This document shows, piece by piece, positions 26,606 through 35,706 of a stretch of DNA of 64,000 nucleotides. The stretch's first letter is position 1, and each line of letters starts with the position of its first letter. Source of the DNA: Algorimicrobium sediminis. GTDB lineage: Bacteria; Bacteroidota; Bacteroidia; Flavobacteriales; Flavobacteriaceae. The notes beneath the pieces were generated by a model. It had not been told where the DNA came from, ran no database searches, and saw nothing but the letters and a program-made list of their open reading frames with translations. The stretch is from NCBI RefSeq assembly GCF_042684585.1, contig NZ_JBHULS010000002.1:186001-250000 (forward strand), given 5' to 3'. The position numbers were made by a program, and so were the translations under genes.

Positions 26606-28570
26606 ATGCCAGAACATCATAACCACACCCACGGCACCCAAATACTAGGCAAACGAACGGAGTTATATTTTTCTCTCCTTTGCGGTTTATTTTTACTGCT
26701 GGGCTTCATACTAGCCACTTGGAGTACTGTTACACCGGTTATACCGCTACTTGCTTATATAATAGCCTATGTTTTTGGCGGTTATTTTATAACCATGGAG
26801 GCTGCCACTAAACTGCGCAAAGGTTTATTTGAAATCGATTTTTTAATGATTGCAGCGGCTCTTGGTGCTGCCTATATTGGTAGTTGGGCAGAAGGTGCCT
26901 TGTTGTTATTTTTATTTAGTTTAGGGCATGCGCTGGAGCATTACGCTTTAAATAAAGCTACAAAATCCATTAAAGCCCTTAGTAACTTATCGGCTAAAAC
27001 AGCCCTACTAAAAAACGGTGAGGCGCTTAAAGAAATCCCCATTGAACAGTTGGCACTTAACGATGTTATTGTAGTTAGGCCGCATACCAAAATTGCTGCC
27101 GACGGGGTAATTATAAAAGGCGCCAGCACGGTTAATCAAGCGCCTATTACTGGTGAAAGTATGCCAGTTGATAAAACAGCATTTCCAGATCTTCAACAAA
27201 TTCCCTCTTTTTCAGAAATTGATAAGCAACACCTCGTTTTTTCTGGCACTATTAACGGCGATAACGCGTTAGAAGTACGTGTTCTAAAACTAACTAAAGA
27301 CTCCACTGTGTCGCGCCTTATCCGGATGGTTAACGACGTTGAAACCCAAAAGTCGCCTACCCAAAGGCGCACCAAAAAATTTGAAAAAATTTATGTGCCC
27401 ATAGTCATTGCTGTGGTTACCATTTTATGCTTTGCTTTTGTAATTATACCCGAATCTTTTGAGGCAAGCTTATATCGGGCTATTACAGTTTTAGTGGCGG
27501 CTAGTCCGTGTGCTTTAGCCATTTCTACGCCAAGTGCTGTTTTAAGTGCCATTGCCCGAGCGGCCCAACGTGGTGTGCTAATTAAAGGCGGAAAAGCCTT
27601 GGAAGATTTGGGCAGTGTTACCACCATAGCTTTCGATAAAACAGGTACTTTAACAGAAGGAAAACCTAGTTTGAAAGAAGTAATGGCCTTTCAAAATTTC
27701 GATAAATCGGAGCTGCTAAAATTGCTATTTGAAGTAGAAAAATTGAGCAACCATCCGTTAGCAAAAGCCATTGCACAAGCCATAAAAGAAAAAGAACAAT
27801 TAGTATCTGCTAATTTAGCCGCCAACGTTAAGGCTGTTCAGGGCAAAGGCATCCAGGCTACCTATAAAAATGAACCAGTATATATTGGTAACACCAAGTT
27901 AATGGAAGATGCACATCTTACAGTTTCTGAAGCAGTAAAAAACCAAATTAATACCCAGTTAGAGGCTGGCGAAACCGTTATGTTAGTTGGCTATAAAAAT
28001 GACATTGTAGGTTTGGTGAGTGTTATGGATGTCCCTAGAAAAACAGCGGCTAAAACCCTTCAGCGCTTAAAAAAAATAGGCATTAAAAACATGATTATGC
28101 TTACCGGCGACCACGAGCGTGTTGGCCAAGCTATTGCCCAACAAATTGGCTTAACCGAAAGTCGGGGTAATTTACTCCCCGAAGATAAAGTAACAGCCAT
28201 GAAAACCCTATTAAAGCACAATAATAAAGTAGCTATGGTTGGCGACGGCGTAAACGACGCACCCGCTATGGCCTTAAGCACCGTAAGCATTGCCATGGGT
28301 GCTGCCGGAAGCGATGTAGCACTAGAAACGGCAGACGTGGCATTAATGTCCGATAAATTAGAAATGCTACCCTTTGCTATTGGCTTAAGTCGCGCGTCTA
28401 AACGTATTATAAATCAAAATATTTTTATCAGTTTGGGCGTAGTTGCTATTCTTGTACCAGTAACTATTTTGGGACTAACCAATATTGGCCTTGCCGTATT
28501 ATTTCATGAAGGTTCAACCATTGTAGTGGTAATAAATGCACTGCGTTTGTTAGCTTATACTGAAGATTAG
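26606..28570 (+). CDS. P1B-4-type heavy-metal-transporting ATPase (CzcP/CoaT-like)
   Basis: 654 residues. It has a His-rich N-terminus (MPEHHNHTHG) in place of a heavy-metal-associated domain. Motifs: actuator TGES, phosphorylation site Asp344 in DKTGT, nucleotide domain with HPLAKA, and GDGVNDAP. The ion site reads Ser300-Pro301-Cys302, and the last helices carry H634-E-G-S, the signature pair of the P1B-4 subgroup (SPC plus HEG[G/S]T), whose members export Co, Zn, Cd, Ni or Fe(II). It starts 12 nt after czcB. In Cupriavidus, CzcP of this type works with CzcCBA: the ATPase moves metal out of the cytoplasm and the RND pump carries it out of the cell. The same division is likely here; the exact ion is not decided. 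Confidence 0.92.
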   Translation: MPEHHNHTHGTQILGKRTELYFSLLCGLFLLLGFILATWSTVTPVIPLLAYIIAYVFGGYFITMEAATKLRKGLFEIDFLMIAAALGAAYIGSWAEGALLLFLFSLGHALEHYALNKATKSIKALSNLSAKTALLKNGEALKEIPIEQLALNDVIVVRPHTKIAADGVIIKGASTVNQAPITGESMPVDKTAFPDLQQIPSFSEIDKQHLVFSGTINGDNALEVRVLKLTKDSTVSRLIRMVNDVETQKSPTQRRTKKFEKIYVPIVIAVVTILCFAFVIIPESFEASLYRAITVLVAASPCALAISTPSAVLSAIARAAQRGVLIKGGKALEDLGSVTTIAFDKTGTLTEGKPSLKEVMAFQNFDKSELLKLLFEVEKLSNHPLAKAIAQAIKEKEQLVSANLAANVKAVQGKGIQATYKNEPVYIGNTKLMEDAHLTVSEAVKNQINTQLEAGETVMLVGYKNDIVGLVSVMDVPRKTAAKTLQRLKKIGIKNMIMLTGDHERVGQAIAQQIGLTESRGNLLPEDKVTAMKTLLKHNNKVAMVGDGVNDAPAMALSTVSIAMGAAGSDVALETADVALMSDKLEMLPFAIGLSRASKRIINQNIFISLGVVAILVPVTILGLTNIGLAVLFHEGSTIVVVINALRLLAYTED

Positions 28571-28607
28571 CTAATTTTCTACTTTTTTCAGATTTAATAC
28601 TATTAAT

Positions 28608-28643
28608 TAAAAAACCCAAGCAATTTAGTTACTTGGGTTTTTT
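28608..28643. terminator. Bidirectional terminator between the metal operon and glyS
   Basis: AAAAACCCAAG (28610-28620), 11-nt loop, CTTGGGTTTTT (28632-28642), with an A-run on the left and a T-run on the right. It serves the two converging transcripts. Confidence 0.85.
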
Positions 28644-28677
28644 AATCTGTATTGGGTTTTTTAAGTACCTAAACGGG

Positions 28678-30219
28678 TTACATACGCATTAACCACTCTT
28701 TCACGTCGACTTCTTTTTTAATAATATCGCGTAAATCGGCAATTTTCACCCGGCTTTGCGCCATGGTATCCCGATGGCGGATGGTTACCGTTTGGTCCTC
28801 CAGCGTATCGTGGTCCACTGTTATACAAAATGGTGTTCCGTTAGCATCTTGTCTTCTGTAACGGCGTCCTACAGCATCTTTTTCGTCGTAATCCATATTG
28901 AAATCCCATTTTAAATCGTCAAAAATTTGACGTGCCACCTCTGGTAACCCATCCTTTTTAACCAATGGTAAAATAGCTGCTTTTACAGGCGCTAAAACTG
29001 CTGGTAATTTTAATACGGTTCTGGTGGTATTGTTTTCTAATTCTTCTTCTACTAAAGCATTGGAGAAAACGGCCAAGAACATACGGTCTAAACCTATAGA
29101 AGTTTCCAAAACATAAGGCGTATAACTCGCATTATCTTCATGGTCGAAATACTGTAATTTTTTACCCGAAAATTCTTCGTGTTGTTTCAAATCGAAATCT
29201 GTTCGCGAGTGAATGCCTTCCAACTCTTTAAACCCAAATGGAAATTTAAATTCAATATCTGTTGCGGCATCAGCATAATGCGCTAATTTTTCATGATCGT
29301 GAAAACGGTAATTTTCTGGCCCCAAACCTAATGATAGGTGCCATTTCATGCGTGTTTCTTTCCAGTAGTCGAACCATGTCATTTGCGTGCCTGGTTTAAT
29401 AAAAAACTGCATTTCCATTTGTTCAAACTCACGCATTCTAAAAATAAACTGTCTGGCTACTATTTCATTTCTAAAGGCTTTACCTGTTTGGGCTATTCCA
29501 AACGGTATTTTCATGCGTCCTGTTTTTTGGACATTCAAAAAGTTAACAAAAATACCTTGTGCCGTTTCTGGACGCAGGTACAAATCCATGGCATGCTCTG
29601 CTGATGCGCCAAGTTTTGTTCCAAACATTAAATTAAATTGCTTCACGTCTGTCCAGTTTTTGGAGCCTGTTAACGGATCGGCAATTTCCAGTTCTTCAAT
29701 TAGGGCTTTCACATCTGCTAAATCTTCAGCCTCTAGCGATTTGCCCATGCGTGTTAATATGGTTTGAATTTTTTCAAAATAACCAACCACCCGCGGATTT
29801 GTAGTTATAAATTCTTCTTTATTAAAGGCCTCACCAAAACGCTTTTCTGCTTTTGCGACTTCTTTATCTATTTTTGCTTCAATTTTGGCGCAATAATCTT
29901 CTATTAAAACATCGGCGCGGTAGCGTTTTTTAGAATCCTTATTATCAATTAAAGGATCGTTAAAGGCATCTACATGCCCCGAAGCTTTCCAGGTAGTAGG
30001 ATGCATAAATATTGCCGCATCTACGCCCACAATATTATCATGCATTTGCACCATGGCTTTCCACCAGTAATCGCGAATGTTTTTTTTAAGTTCTACACCA
30101 TTTTGTGCGTAATCGTAAACTGCACTTAATCCATCGTAAATTTCACTACTCTGGAACACGTAACCATACTCTTTTGCATGAGAGATTACTTTCTTGAATT
30201 GATCGTCGTTATTTGCCAT
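28678..30219 (-). CDS. glyS: Glycine--tRNA ligase, single-chain dimeric type
   Basis: 513 residues of the class II homodimeric glycyl-tRNA synthetase (eukaryote/Gram-positive type, not the GlyQ/GlyS tetramer). Visible: the N-terminal DDQFKKVISHAKEYGYVFQS, motif 2 region FRNEIVARQFIFRMREFEQME, motif 3 SIGLDRMFLAVF, and a C-terminal anticodon-binding domain (APVKAAILPLV, GTPFCITVDHDT, VTIRHRDT). It charges tRNA-Gly in the cytoplasm. The candidate -7 box TATTTTTG (30231-30224, minus) ends only 4 nt before the ATG, which suggests a leaderless message. The gene upstream on this strand ends in a terminator directly next to that box. Confidence 0.95.
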   Translation of the reverse strand: MANNDDQFKKVISHAKEYGYVFQSSEIYDGLSAVYDYAQNGVELKKNIRDYWWKAMVQMHDNIVGVDAAIFMHPTTWKASGHVDAFNDPLIDNKDSKKRYRADVLIEDYCAKIEAKIDKEVAKAEKRFGEAFNKEEFITTNPRVVGYFEKIQTILTRMGKSLEAEDLADVKALIEELEIADPLTGSKNWTDVKQFNLMFGTKLGASAEHAMDLYLRPETAQGIFVNFLNVQKTGRMKIPFGIAQTGKAFRNEIVARQFIFRMREFEQMEMQFFIKPGTQMTWFDYWKETRMKWHLSLGLGPENYRFHDHEKLAHYADAATDIEFKFPFGFKELEGIHSRTDFDLKQHEEFSGKKLQYFDHEDNASYTPYVLETSIGLDRMFLAVFSNALVEEELENNTTRTVLKLPAVLAPVKAAILPLVKKDGLPEVARQIFDDLKWDFNMDYDEKDAVGRRYRRQDANGTPFCITVDHDTLEDQTVTIRHRDTMAQSRVKIADLRDIIKKEVDVKEWLMRM

Positions 30220-30223
30220 GCTA

Positions 30224-30261
30224 CAAAAATAAAAAACCGCGTCAACTAAATGAGCGGTTTT
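30224..30261 (-). promoter_or_regulatory. Terminator stem abutting the glyS -7 promoter box
   Basis: Minus strand: the stem AAAACCGC/GCGGTTTT (arms 30254-30261 and 30233-30240) ends the upstream coiled-coil gene. Its T-run continues into TATTTTTG (30231-30224), a full -7 match, 4 nt before the glyS ATG. Terminator and promoter therefore share bases. Confidence 0.6.
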
Positions 30262-30281
30262 ACAAAAAGATTTTAAGGCTT

Positions 30282-31166
30282 TTAGTTCAGAACAATTTTG
30301 GTGGTACCTAACATGGCATTATCATGAAAAACAGCCACCGAATACGTACCACTCACTAATTTTTCCTTGCCATTAAGCGTAATTTTAGAACACACAGAAA
30401 CATTGGCGCACTTGTAATTAATACTTGTTTTACCAGTGTAGGGGATTTCTTCGTCGTTAAACAAAATTTTACCTTTATTGGATACAATAAAGCCTTCAGG
30501 ATTTAAAACTTGAAGGTACAAATCTTTTTTACCTTCTGCCGTAAACTGATTTTTTAAAACCATAAAGCAGACTTCAAAATTATTCACCTCGCTGGCGGTA
30601 ACACTAACCTCTCTTGCACCATTCCCGTTTAGTGTATAGGCGGTACATTGCAGGTTATTAATAGTTAACACAGACATCTTTTTCACAAAGGCTTTTAACT
30701 CCTTATTTTGGGCGTTTAGTTGGTTAATTTCTAGTGCTTGCACTTCCAGATTTTCTTGTAATGCTTGTGCGGCGTACTTTTGGGCATCATTGGCCTTTAA
30801 AGCACTGGTTAACTTATTAAAAAGTTGCTTGCGCTCTTCCAATAAAACGCTTATTTCCGTATTGTAATTAGAACCAGAAGACGCCGATAAAGCAACCGTT
30901 TTTAATGAATCTTTTAAACGTTTCTTTTTGGAATTTACAAGTTGCAAATCTGTGGTAACCTTTAGCAGTTCGGCCTCCGATTTTTCGTAGAGCATGAGCA
31001 TCCTAGACAGCTCTTTTTGAACAAGATATACTTCTTGTTTCATTACTTGCTCCTTCGCTTCAAGTGTTACAAAATGATGTACACAGTAGGCCCCTAAAAT
31101 TGTGAGTGCCAATAGTAATGATCCAATAATAAGTCTGTAGTTAAATAATTGAGGGTTAACTATCAT
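30282..31166 (-). CDS. Inner-membrane-anchored coiled-coil protein of unknown function
   Basis: 294 residues. One membrane helix at about 11-33 (YRLIIGSLLLALTILGAYCV), then about 150 residues of heptad-rich coiled coil (QKELSRMLMLYEKSEAELL, ALEINQLNAQNKELKAFVKK), then a beta-rich C-terminal domain of about 110 residues (TAYTLNGNGAREVSVTASEV, LYLQVLNPEGFIVSNKG, SGTYSVAVFHDN) that looks like a small sandwich fold. Similar proteins occur across Flavobacteriaceae; some databases call them ParA-like, but there is no Walker motif and I do not accept that name. It is monocistronic, with its own terminator, and divergent from comF. The function is unknown; a periplasmic spacer or scaffold is possible. 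Confidence 0.75.
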   Translation of the reverse strand: MIVNPQLFNYRLIIGSLLLALTILGAYCVHHFVTLEAKEQVMKQEVYLVQKELSRMLMLYEKSEAELLKVTTDLQLVNSKKKRLKDSLKTVALSASSGSNYNTEISVLLEERKQLFNKLTSALKANDAQKYAAQALQENLEVQALEINQLNAQNKELKAFVKKMSVLTINNLQCTAYTLNGNGAREVSVTASEVNNFEVCFMVLKNQFTAEGKKDLYLQVLNPEGFIVSNKGKILFNDEEIPYTGKTSINYKCANVSVCSKITLNGKEKLVSGTYSVAVFHDNAMLGTTKIVLN

Positions 31167-31320
31167 TTTAATTGAATTCTAATTCAAAATTAGAATTAAG
31201 TTTTTATTTCGTAACTTTTAATCGATAAAACGATAAAAAAACTGTTAAAACCCTGAAAAAAGATCGAAAAACAAGCTTAATCTAATACGCTGTTTATCAG
31301 CCAAAAACAAATAAATTAGT

Positions 31321-31998
31321 ATGCTAACCGACTTTTTAAATTTATGTTTTCCTAAAGTATGTTATGCTTGCAATGCCTTATTAGGCGACAACGAGCAATT
31401 TGCTTGTACCAATTGCAGACATCAATTCCCTGTTACAAACTTCCACTTTAACAACGACGATAGTGTTTTAAAAGTTTTTTATGGGCGTTTGCCTGTACAA
31501 CATGCCACGGCTCTTTTTAGGTTCGAAAAAAAAGGTATGGTACAACAACTTATACATAATTTAAAATACCGCGGTTTTGAGGAAGTGGGTACTTTTTTAG
31601 GCGCTTGGCTGGGAACAGAACTGAAACAAATTCCAGCTTACCAAACTGTAGATGTGGTAATACCCGTTCCGTTACACAAAAATAAATTACGCAAGCGCGG
31701 TTACAATCAGGTTACAAAATTTGGCCAAGAAATAGCCAAAAGTTTAGAGGCCAATTTTACAGACGATGTGCTTATAAAAGTTAGCAACACCTCATCGCAA
31801 GTAACCAAAAATAGAATTACGCGTTGGCTCAACAATTCAGAAATTTTTAAGGCTACAAATTTGAACAAAATTGCAGGAAAACATGTACTACTTGTAGACG
31901 ATATTATTACAACTGGCGCCACCATGGAAGCCTGTGGCACCGTATTATTAAAAAATAACAACCTTAAAATAAGTGTCGCTGCCATGGCAATAGCGTAA
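31321..31998 (+). CDS. comF: ComF-family phosphoribosyltransferase-like protein
   Basis: 225 residues. The N-terminal zinc-finger pattern has Cys14, Cys17, Cys29 and Cys32 (CYAC and CTNC pairs). The C-terminal half is a type I phosphoribosyltransferase fold with VIPVPLHKNKLRKRGYNQ and the PRPP loop VLLVDDIITTGAT. In competent bacteria ComF acts in the cytoplasm in DNA uptake, linking ComEC to the recombination machinery; its exact chemistry is unsettled. It is followed 49 nt later by the Ig-like lipoprotein gene on the same strand. Length and motifs are typical. Confidence 0.92.
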   Translation: MLTDFLNLCFPKVCYACNALLGDNEQFACTNCRHQFPVTNFHFNNDDSVLKVFYGRLPVQHATALFRFEKKGMVQQLIHNLKYRGFEEVGTFLGAWLGTELKQIPAYQTVDVVIPVPLHKNKLRKRGYNQVTKFGQEIAKSLEANFTDDVLIKVSNTSSQVTKNRITRWLNNSEIFKATNLNKIAGKHVLLVDDIITTGATMEACGTVLLKNNNLKISVAAMAIA

Positions 31999-32047
31999 AG
32001 CACATATTTTATGGCAAAAAAATTGTTTCTTTGCATAAAAAAGCGGC

Positions 32048-33658
32048 ATGCGTAAAACAGGTTTCTATGTTATTTTTGTTCTTATTGCTGGGTTAGTTAT
32101 TAGCAGTTGTGCTAATCGCGGTACACCAAGTGGCGGCAATAAAGATATATTACCACCAACGATAACGCGAGAAGTTCCAGATAATTATAGCACCAATTTT
32201 TCGGGTAATGAAATTAGAATTTATTTTGATGAATACATTAAAATAAAAAACTTAAGCAAGCAACTTATCGTATCGCCACCCATGGATCCCGCTCCCGAGG
32301 TAACACCCATGTCCAGTGCCAGTAAATACATTAAAATAAAAATAAAGGATACACTGGCTCCTAATACAACCTACACCTTCAACTTTGGAAACAGTATTGT
32401 AGACAATAACGAAGAAAACCCCTTTTCTTACTACACTTATGTGTTTTCTACGGGTAATTATATAGATTCTCTTTCCGTAAAAGGCTTAATTAAAGACGCC
32501 ACCTTAAGAGCACCAGACAACTTTGTTTCTGTTATGCTTTACGAGGTGGATAGCATGTATAACGACTCTATAATTTACAATAAAAAGCCCAAATACGTAA
32601 CCAATACGCTGGACAGTACAACCACATTTACCTTACAAAACCTAAAAGCTGGCACTTATAAATTAATAGCCTTAAAAGATGCCAATCAAGATTATCAATT
32701 TCAACCAAAAACCGACAAAATAGCCTTTCAAGAGGGCTTTATTACGGTTCCGGTAGACTCTGCAGAACAATTTACCTTAAAATTATTTTCGGAAGAGCTG
32801 GAGCCTCGTGTTATAAATCCACGACTCGTATCTGGCGAGAAAATTGCTTTTGCCTATGAAGGGAACTATAAAGAGATGCAAATACAAGTCCAATCGGATG
32901 TGCCTAACACTTTTCAGCATCGCATTACAAAAGATAGCCAAGCAGATACACTTTACTACTGGTACAAACCACGTTTAGAAACCGATTCGCTACTATTTCA
33001 GGTTACCAATAATAATTATAAGGCGCATTTTGCGGTGCCATTAAGCGAACAAAAACGGGACAGTATGAATGTTCAAGCTGAACCAACGGGCACTATAAAT
33101 TTTACCGAAGATTTTAAACTAACTAACACCGTACCGTTTACTAATTTAGACCGCAACAAAGTACGAATTTTAGATAAAGACTCCGTTGCAGTAGCTTTTA
33201 AGGTAACTTTAGATTCGTTGGAAAACCGCTACGCCTTAAAATTTGATAAAACAGAAAGTAACAGCTACGCCATTCAAATTTTACCAGAAGCGCTAACCGA
33301 TTTTTTCGATGCTACAAACGATACGCTAAATTATAAATTAACCACAAAAAAATACGCCGATTATGGCAACGTAAGGGTTATTCTTAAAAATGCTACATAT
33401 CCTGTTATAGCCCAAATTACAGATAATAAAGGTGTTGTTGTTGCTGAAGCCTACAGCCGCAATCCCGAGCCCATAGATTTTAGACATCTTAAAACAGGTG
33501 AATTTTATTTGCGGGTAGTGTATGATACCAACGAAAATAAAAAATACGATACCGGTAATTTCTTAAAAAACCAACAACCGGAGCGCATTAGTTATTACAA
33601 AGAAAAGCTAGATATCCGGGCTAATTTTGAAATGATTTACGAGTTTACATTATTTTAA
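32048..33658 (+). CDS. Lipoprotein with N-terminal Ig-like (Big_5) domain
   Basis: 536 residues. The lipobox GLVISSC gives Cys21. Residues about 38-140 are a bacterial Ig-like domain (EIRIYFDEYIKIKN, LAPNTTYTFNFGNSIVDNNE). About 150-250 form a carboxypeptidase-regulatory-like fold (LKAGTYKLIALKDANQDY), and the C-terminal third ends in a second such pattern (LKTGEFYLRVVYDTNENKKYDTG). This protein is conserved across Bacteroidota, but its function is not established; an outer-membrane lipoprotein is implied. Its last 14 nt overlap the 3' end of the convergent omega-amidase gene with no terminator between, so the two messages have complementary tails. Confidence 0.85.
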   Translation: MRKTGFYVIFVLIAGLVISSCANRGTPSGGNKDILPPTITREVPDNYSTNFSGNEIRIYFDEYIKIKNLSKQLIVSPPMDPAPEVTPMSSASKYIKIKIKDTLAPNTTYTFNFGNSIVDNNEENPFSYYTYVFSTGNYIDSLSVKGLIKDATLRAPDNFVSVMLYEVDSMYNDSIIYNKKPKYVTNTLDSTTTFTLQNLKAGTYKLIALKDANQDYQFQPKTDKIAFQEGFITVPVDSAEQFTLKLFSEELEPRVINPRLVSGEKIAFAYEGNYKEMQIQVQSDVPNTFQHRITKDSQADTLYYWYKPRLETDSLLFQVTNNNYKAHFAVPLSEQKRDSMNVQAEPTGTINFTEDFKLTNTVPFTNLDRNKVRILDKDSVAVAFKVTLDSLENRYALKFDKTESNSYAIQILPEALTDFFDATNDTLNYKLTTKKYADYGNVRVILKNATYPVIAQITDNKGVVVAEAYSRNPEPIDFRHLKTGEFYLRVVYDTNENKKYDTGNFLKNQQPERISYYKEKLDIRANFEMIYEFTLF

Positions 33659-34424
33659 AACGATCCCTATCGCTTAAAAAGTTAAGTTTCTCGCGGTAGC
33701 GCGCTAAATGCTTTTTATCCAGTGTTACAATTTCAATATGGTCCTTGTGTGGTCTTATTGGCGAAATATTATTTCCTAAAACATCATAAACCGTGGAGTG
33801 CCCCGAATAGTCGTTTTGAGCTTCATCCTCGCCTACGCGGTTAACGCCAATACAATAGCACATATTTTCAATAGCTCGTGCCTTCAGCAAGGCGTCCCAA
33901 GCGGCTATTCGTGGCTTGGGCCAATTGGCCACATAAATTAAGGCATCGTAATCTGTTGTATTTCTGGACCACACAGGAAAACGCAAATCATAACATATTT
34001 GCAAACACAATTTCCAATTTTTATAAGCTACTACCACTTGCTCCTTACCCGACGTAAACACTTTTTCCTCGCCCACCAAAGAAAACGAATGGCGTTTGTT
34101 GTAAATGTGTACCGTACCATTGGGGCACACAAATAACATTCTGTTGTAATATTGGTTATTTTCGGCAATTACAACACTGCCCGTAATGGCAGCTTGTTTT
34201 TCTTTGGCCATTTTTTTTAACCAAGCAACTGTTTTACCTGTCATGCTTTCGGCTACGGCAGCTGCGTTCATGGTAAAGCCTGTCGTAAACATTTCAGGTA
34301 ATACAATTAAATCGCAGGGCTTTTTAATACTATTTATTTTAGACTCAAAATGTACGCGATTAGCCTCGGGGTTTTCCCATACTAAATGCGTTTGTATAAT
34401 GGCAACATGTAAATCTGTATTCAT
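33645..34424 (-). CDS. mtnU: Omega-amidase, nitrilase superfamily (YafV/MtnU-like)
   Basis: 259 residues. The complete catalytic triad of the carbon-nitrogen hydrolase family is visible: Glu44 (LPEMFTTGF), Lys109 (IYNKRHSF) and Cys143 (LQICYDLRFP). YafV-type members hydrolyse alpha-ketoglutaramate to alpha-ketoglutarate and ammonia. The gene starts only 10 nt after the stop of the methionine aminotransferase gene, so the two are one operon. Comparative work links exactly this pair to glutamine-dependent transamination that closes methionine salvage. The C-terminal tail overlaps the lipoprotein gene on the other strand by 14 nt. The gene symbol is by homology and context. Confidence 0.88.
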   Translation of the reverse strand: MNTDLHVAIIQTHLVWENPEANRVHFESKINSIKKPCDLIVLPEMFTTGFTMNAAAVAESMTGKTVAWLKKMAKEKQAAITGSVVIAENNQYYNRMLFVCPNGTVHIYNKRHSFSLVGEEKVFTSGKEQVVVAYKNWKLCLQICYDLRFPVWSRNTTDYDALIYVANWPKPRIAAWDALLKARAIENMCYCIGVNRVGEDEAQNDYSGHSTVYDVLGNNISPIRPHKDHIEIVTLDKKHLARYREKLNFLSDRDRFKIM

Positions 34425-34434
34425 AAATTAAGGC

Positions 34435-35577
34435 TTATAATTGGTTTAAAATAGCAGCGGCTTTTTTTAGTGTTTCATTGGTTTTAGCAAAACAAAAACG
34501 CAGCACTTTATGGTCTTTATTTCCAATATTAAACACAGACATCGGTATGGCTGCCAAACCATTTTTAATAGTTATTTTTTTAGCGAAACTTACGTCAGAT
34601 TCTTCAGAAATATTAGTATAATCCAGTACCTGAAAATACGTGCCTGCAGCGGGCGTACCGGAAAATCTAGAATCCTTTATTAACTGTAAGAAATAATCGC
34701 GTTTTTCTTGATAAAAATGAGCCAAATCCAAATAATGACTGGGTGTTTTTAAATAGTCTGCCAAACCTTTTTGCATCGCACTATTTACTGAAAAGACATT
34801 AAATTGGTGTACTTTCTGAAATTCAGACATTAAAGCTTTTGGCGCACAGCAGTAGCCTAGCTTCCAACCTGTATTGTGGAATGTTTTACCAAATGAAGCC
34901 ACTATAAAACTACGTGCTTTTAAATCGGGGAACAAGCAGGCACTCTGGTGTTTCAAGTTATCGAAAACCATATGTTCATAAACCTCATCACTTAGCACAA
35001 GGATATCTGTTCCCGCAGTTAAGGCCTGCAGTTTTTGCATATCGTTTTCAGATAAAACAGTACCGCTAGGATTGTGCGGCGTGTTTATAATTATTAACTT
35101 GGTTTTAGCTGAAATCTTACTTGCCACTTCATCCCAATTAATGGCATAATTAGCTCCGTGCATTTGAATGGCTATCGTTTTACCGCCATTTATTTGCACA
35201 GCGGGCTCGTAACAATCATAAGCGGGTTTAAAAATAATTACCTCGTCGTGTGGATGGATAAAAGCCGAAATAATAGTGTAAATAGCTTGGGTAGCACCTG
35301 CCGTAACCGTAATTTCTGTTTCGGGATGATAACTACTGCCATATACTAATTCAAATTTTTTAGAAATAGCCCGACGTAATTCCATATTGCCTGCCATGGG
35401 TGCATATTGGTTATGCCCCGAATTCATGGCAAGATTTACAAAATCTATTAGCTTCTGGTCGCTTTTAAAATTAGGAAACCCTTGCGATAAATTTATAGCA
35501 CCATGCTCATTGGCCAATGCGCTCATTACCGAAAAAATACTTGTTGCTACCTGCGGAAGTTTGGACCTGTGTTTCAT
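34435..35577 (-). CDS. PLP-dependent methionine/glutamine aminotransferase (YbdL/MtnE-like)
   Basis: 380 residues from the ATG at 35577 (MKHRSKLPQV). An earlier in-frame ATG at 35607 adds ten unusual residues and is less likely. It is a fold-type I class I/II aminotransferase: NLSQGFPNF near the start, the NTPHNPSGT loop, SDEVYEH, and the PLP lysine in SFGKTFHNTGWKLGY. Closest in feel to E. coli YbdL, which transaminates methionine and can use glutamine with 4-methylthio-2-oxobutanoate. Coupling with the omega-amidase 10 nt downstream would make the reaction irreversible. Substrate choice is inferred from family and context. Confidence 0.88.
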   Translation of the reverse strand: MKHRSKLPQVATSIFSVMSALANEHGAINLSQGFPNFKSDQKLIDFVNLAMNSGHNQYAPMAGNMELRRAISKKFELVYGSSYHPETEITVTAGATQAIYTIISAFIHPHDEVIIFKPAYDCYEPAVQINGGKTIAIQMHGANYAINWDEVASKISAKTKLIIINTPHNPSGTVLSENDMQKLQALTAGTDILVLSDEVYEHMVFDNLKHQSACLFPDLKARSFIVASFGKTFHNTGWKLGYCCAPKALMSEFQKVHQFNVFSVNSAMQKGLADYLKTPSHYLDLAHFYQEKRDYFLQLIKDSRFSGTPAAGTYFQVLDYTNISEESDVSFAKKITIKNGLAAIPMSVFNIGNKDHKVLRFCFAKTNETLKKAAAILNQL

Positions 35578-35677
35578 GTTAGTAAATATAGAAAGATAAT
35601 AGCACAATTACAGACAACAGACCGTTAAATACGCAAGTAAAACCACCGAAGTAAAAGTTTAAAGCATAACTTTTTTT

Positions 35678-35685
35678 ATCTTTGA
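35678..35685 (+). promoter_or_regulatory. Candidate -7 element for the S46 peptidase gene
   Basis: TATCTTTG matches TAnnTTTG and lies 21 nt before the ATG. The -33 part is weak (a TTT at about 35659). Confidence 0.45.
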
Positions 35686-35706
35686 AGCATTCTAAATTAT
35701 GACACC

